The notes under the pieces: model-generated
The model's database searches: none
The model's input: only the letters and a program-made list of their open reading frames with translations
Told to the model about the DNA's origin: nothing
Shown here: positions 37,762 to 40,518 of the stretch, piece by piece
Layout: every line of letters begins with the position of its first letter
Position numbering within the stretch: position 1 is the first letter of the stretch
NCBI RefSeq assembly: GCF_001541925.1
Contig: NZ_LQMW01000012.1
Location: 1 to 40,518, forward strand
DNA from: Nitrosopumilus sp. Nsub
GTDB taxonomy: Archaea > Thermoproteota > Nitrososphaeria > Nitrososphaerales > Nitrosopumilaceae
Reading direction: 5' to 3'
Length of the DNA stretch: 40,518 nucleotides
Position numbers and translations under genes: made by a program

Positions 37762-40518
37762 TTACTGTACACTTATTGTTGTACTAACTGGTGGTGATAA
37801 TGCCGTTGGATTATCTACTGATTCCCAAACGAATGCAGTTGCTGTGTAGCTACCACTTTCAGTTGGAATCCATGATAATGCAGGGCTGAATGATTGACCA
37901 CTAGATAATGAACCTGTAATCCATGCGAGGGAGACTGTTACACCGTCACCGTCCTGAACTTGTACCAAGTATGCGAATGCTTGCTCTTTATCTTGACCAT
38001 TTGCTAAGTCAGCAGTTAGTTGTACTTGTTGGTCAACGGAAACTGCGTTTAAGCTGTTACCGAATGCATCAACGGTTCTCAAGTTAGCAGCTGGTGCTCT
38101 CTCGAGAGGTGGTACAACAGTACCGATTAGTGATGTGGCTGTGATATCGAGTTCATCTGCAGTGGTGTATGGATCAGGTAGTGTATTGTCCTCATATTCT
38201 GCGGTGACTGTGTCACCTTCTGCTACTCTGAGTCTATGACCAGAAGAGTCGTTGGAAGTAGTAAAGAATACTGTTCCCTCGAAAATTCCAGTTGCCTCAT
38301 TAGTTTCAGTTACAGTAAGGTCAATACCTCCGGCATCGGAGTCAGACCAAGCGTCAACTGTAAAGTTGTCGATTGCCTCTGGGTTTAAGTTCATATCTGC
38401 GTCAATTACTCTTACAACACCTGTTCCGCTTGCTGGATAGCTGGCCTCGAGCCATTGTACTTCACCGATATTCCATCTAATTAATGCAGAACCAACAACT
38501 GTTTCATCCTCTGAGAATTCAAAGGAAACGGTTAGACCGTCGTTATCGGTTGTTGCAAGTTTACCCTCTGTTGGACCGTTTCCGGTCGTCAAGGTGGTTG
38601 CATTATCTGTAATATCATTGGTACCGTCACCGTCTGCATCGTGTATCATACCTGCAAGTGTTACCTCACCGATAAAGATACCAGTGTCTGCTCCTGATTC
38701 AACGAGTTTGTATTGATCTAATTCGTTACCTCTAGTTGAGACCTTTATTGGGTCGCTACTAGTGTTACCAATTTCGTCAACTAAACCGCTGTCCATGTTA
38801 TGGTCAGGGGCGACAATTGTGATGTAGACTTTGTCAGTCCATGTGTATACTTTTTGATCGAGTTCTATTGTTGCACCAAAGTTAGAAGTATAGATAGTTA
38901 AACCAATATCTTCATCATCTTGTCCAACATAGTCAGCTCCGGCTGGACCCCAGTCAGTGTATTCTAATTCGATCATTTCACCTCTATCTAGATTTTCACC
39001 AGAAAGGGCTGCAGGGATTTCTAGGACTACTTGGAAGATTCCAGTAGAGTCACCAGTTTCTCTGAGCTCAGATGGTTCAGGATCAAAGGTAGAGTTTTGA
39101 TTACCAACAGATACTGTTGCAGCATCACTGTCCCACTCAATCAAGTCAAGTGTTACAGAGTTTGCTGTATCATTATCAAGGTCAAAGTCTGGCTCATTTA
39201 AGGTTAAGATCATATCTGAACCAATTAAGTAGACAGATTTGTCGGATTGTAATACACCGTTTCTAAGGTCGAAAGTTGCAGAGTCAGTTACAGTTTGTGA
39301 TTTACCAGATGCATCGTAGTTATCAGTGTATGTTACAGTGATAATATCACCTTGTAACACACAACCGTTTCCAGCAGATTTACCATTAAATACAGATGGA
39401 CAATTATTTGTTGGTCCATCAGTGTATGTAATGGTTTGATCATACTCGAATACACCAGAATCTGGTGAAACTTCTACGATTTTAGTGGCAGCATCTTTAC
39501 CTACTTCAGCGACTTCAGTTGAATTAGATCCTCTTTCGATTTTGATTAATACAGATGAGTCTGTAATTGTGTCTTCACCTTGGGCGGAGACGTTGTAATC
39601 AGCATCTGTGACTCTAATGTGAACTTCTACATCACCTTGGGCTAATGCTCTGGCATAGTTTGCAGTAGTGTGCTCTGCAAATCTAGTATCAGAGGCATCT
39701 GCACCATAAGGTACTGGGTAGACTGTTCTATCAAAAGCAACAGAACCGGTGTTTGCATTAATGCTTGCACCATCTCCTACTTGGATAGATTCACCGGATG
39801 AGTTTCTGAAATCTTGGTAGTTAACTTCAATGTCTGTACCAGTTACTGTAACAACTGTATCAGTTGCTTGACTACAATAAGAGGTTGGGACTTGGAAGCT
39901 ACCAGTAAAGATACCAGATTCTACACCTGTCTCTACTAATGTAAAGCCAGTTGCATGTAGACCATCATCACCTGTTGCAGCTGCTGAACAGTTACCTTCA
40001 GTGTAATCTACCCATCCTTCGTCATCAAATGTAATATCGAGAACTAAACCGGTGGCCAAGGTTGTACCTTCACCAACTACATCTCCAGTTGCCTGGGTTG
40101 TGTAGACATCGATTAGTTCAGAATCTGAGTTCATGTCTTGATCATCTAAAGTTACAACAACAGTATCTGCAATCTTGTAATTGTCCATATCAAATGAAAC
40201 TACACCACTGTGTGTTGGAGCTTCTACTTGATCTGCAATTTGTGTATTAACACCATCTGCTCCCAAGTCAAGGTAATTGACTCTTGGAGAATCCTCGTCA
40301 GTCATATCTTGTTCGATAATAATATCGACATTTTGATCGATTGTTGAGAGGACAGTGTAGGTTGCTGGTTTATCGATATTGATTTGGTTTAACATTTCAT
40401 ATTCGATTGAACCTACAAAGGTTGCAGAGTTGTCATCAGTTTCCTCTAAGAGGATTCTGTAGATTGCGTTATTGATACCAGGTCCAAATGAGAAGACATC
40501 AAGTGCTACAGGAACATT
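37762..40518 (-). CDS. Large S-layer-type surface protein, C-terminal 918 or so residues (runs off window)
   Basis: The frame is open to the window edge; the first internal Met is at 40395, but reading continues upstream (FSFGPGINNAIYRILLEETD). The visible protein is a string of beta-sandwich domains rich in Asp, Thr, Ser and Gly and poor in Lys. Recurring themes are a strand ending YTD or YED, then VTxTDADxNxxxxxxD, and ESGxxTGIFxGxxxL. There is a Cys in NGNGCVLQGD-like and AYCSQATD-like loops and no C-terminal anchor. Codons and higher GC suggest massive expression. This fits the main S-layer protein of Nitrosopumilus. Acidic S-layers of this type are thought to attract ammonium ions. Confidence 0.85.
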   Translation of the reverse strand, partial: NVPVALDVFSFGPGINNAIYRILLEETDDNSATFVGSIEYEMLNQINIDKPATYTVLSTIDQNVDIIIEQDMTDEDSPRVNYLDLGADGVNTQIADQVEAPTHSGVVSFDMDNYKIADTVVVTLDDQDMNSDSELIDVYTTQATGDVVGEGTTLATGLVLDITFDDEGWVDYTEGNCSAAATGDDGLHATGFTLVETGVESGIFTGSFQVPTSYCSQATDTVVTVTGTDIEVNYQDFRNSSGESIQVGDGASINANTGSVAFDRTVYPVPYGADASDTRFAEHTTANYARALAQGDVEVHIRVTDADYNVSAQGEDTITDSSVLIKIERGSNSTEVAEVGKDAATKIVEVSPDSGVFEYDQTITYTDGPTNNCPSVFNGKSAGNGCVLQGDIITVTYTDNYDASGKSQTVTDSATFDLRNGVLQSDKSVYLIGSDMILTLNEPDFDLDNDTANSVTLDLIEWDSDAATVSVGNQNSTFDPEPSELRETGDSTGIFQVVLEIPAALSGENLDRGEMIELEYTDWGPAGADYVGQDDEDIGLTIYTSNFGATIELDQKVYTWTDKVYITIVAPDHNMDSGLVDEIGNTSSDPIKVSTRGNELDQYKLVESGADTGIFIGEVTLAGMIHDADGDGTNDITDNATTLTTGNGPTEGKLATTDNDGLTVSFEFSEDETVVGSALIRWNIGEVQWLEASYPASGTGVVRVIDADMNLNPEAIDNFTVDAWSDSDAGGIDLTVTETNEATGIFEGTVFFTTSNDSSGHRLRVAEGDTVTAEYEDNTLPDPYTTADELDITATSLIGTVVPPLERAPAANLRTVDAFGNSLNAVSVDQQVQLTADLANGQDKEQAFAYLVQVQDGDGVTVSLAWITGSLSSGQSFSPALSWIPTESGSYTATAFVWESVDNPTALSPPVSTTISVQ

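Noticed and set aside
1-40518. Insertion sequences, prophage, integrase or att sites
   Set aside because: No transposase, integrase or phage genes and no long terminal repeats were seen; gene order looks like stable core chromosome.

Overview
The window is a piece of chromosome from a marine, low-GC ammonia-oxidising archaeon of the Nitrosopumilus type (Nitrososphaeria/Thaumarchaeota). The main reasons are divergent amoC and amoB, archaeal S15, S3Ae and TBP, KEOPS subunits, archaeal tRNA-modification enzymes, a copper-protein-rich complex III, and a large acidic surface-layer protein. Gene order agrees with what I remember of N. maritimus SCM1 from amoC through complex III to the S-layer gene; this is recollection, not a search. 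Many genes start with ATG or TTG about 25-30 bp after a TATA element, which fits leaderless archaeal transcripts.

Layout. 1-2.8 kb: ammonia monooxygenase (partial amoC, amoB), two unknown small genes, and two small membrane proteins on the minus strand that are good candidates for the accessory AMO subunits AmoY/AmoZ. 2.9-7.4 kb: an information-processing run (S15, RecJ-like DHH nuclease, Pcc1, seryl-tRNA synthetase, S3Ae, an RNA-binding exosome-type protein), followed by a GC-rich island that looks like a C/D-box-like small RNA. 7.5-13.5 kb: a geranylgeranyl reductase, a MoxR ATPase/VWA pair, a cysteine-synthase-like enzyme fused to a rhodanese domain, and an ASCH protein. 13.6-16.6 kb: TBP with a doubled TATA box, small unknown genes, a PD-(D/E)XK-like protein, a membrane protein, and a P-II-like protein with an unusual T-loop. 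16.6-26.7 kb: a neighbourhood rich in tRNA modification (Dus, Taw1, Bud32, Kae1, TGT) with an ITPase, a GTPase, an AK6-like kinase and a 17-repeat calcium-binding surface protein.

26.7-32.8 kb: an Asp-variant ferredoxin, a small unknown protein, a beta-CASP RNase, an OGG-type glycosylase, tRNA-Arg(UCU), an unknown beta protein, and the complex III cluster (cupredoxin, cytochrome b, Rieske). 32.9-40.5 kb: a cell-surface block with a giant membrane-anchored subtilase, an anchored coiled-coil protein, and the 3' part of a large S-layer-type protein that runs off the window.

Together, AMO and complex III give the two ends of the ammonia-oxidation electron path. The rest is housekeeping RNA metabolism plus cell envelope. 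I saw no insertion sequence, prophage, CRISPR array or rRNA gene, and no gene-free stretch longer than 300 bp. The least explained elements are the RNA island at 7.4 kb, the small membrane proteins beside amoB, the MoxR/VWA pair, the synthase-rhodanese fusion and the subtilase/coiled-coil/S-layer block.
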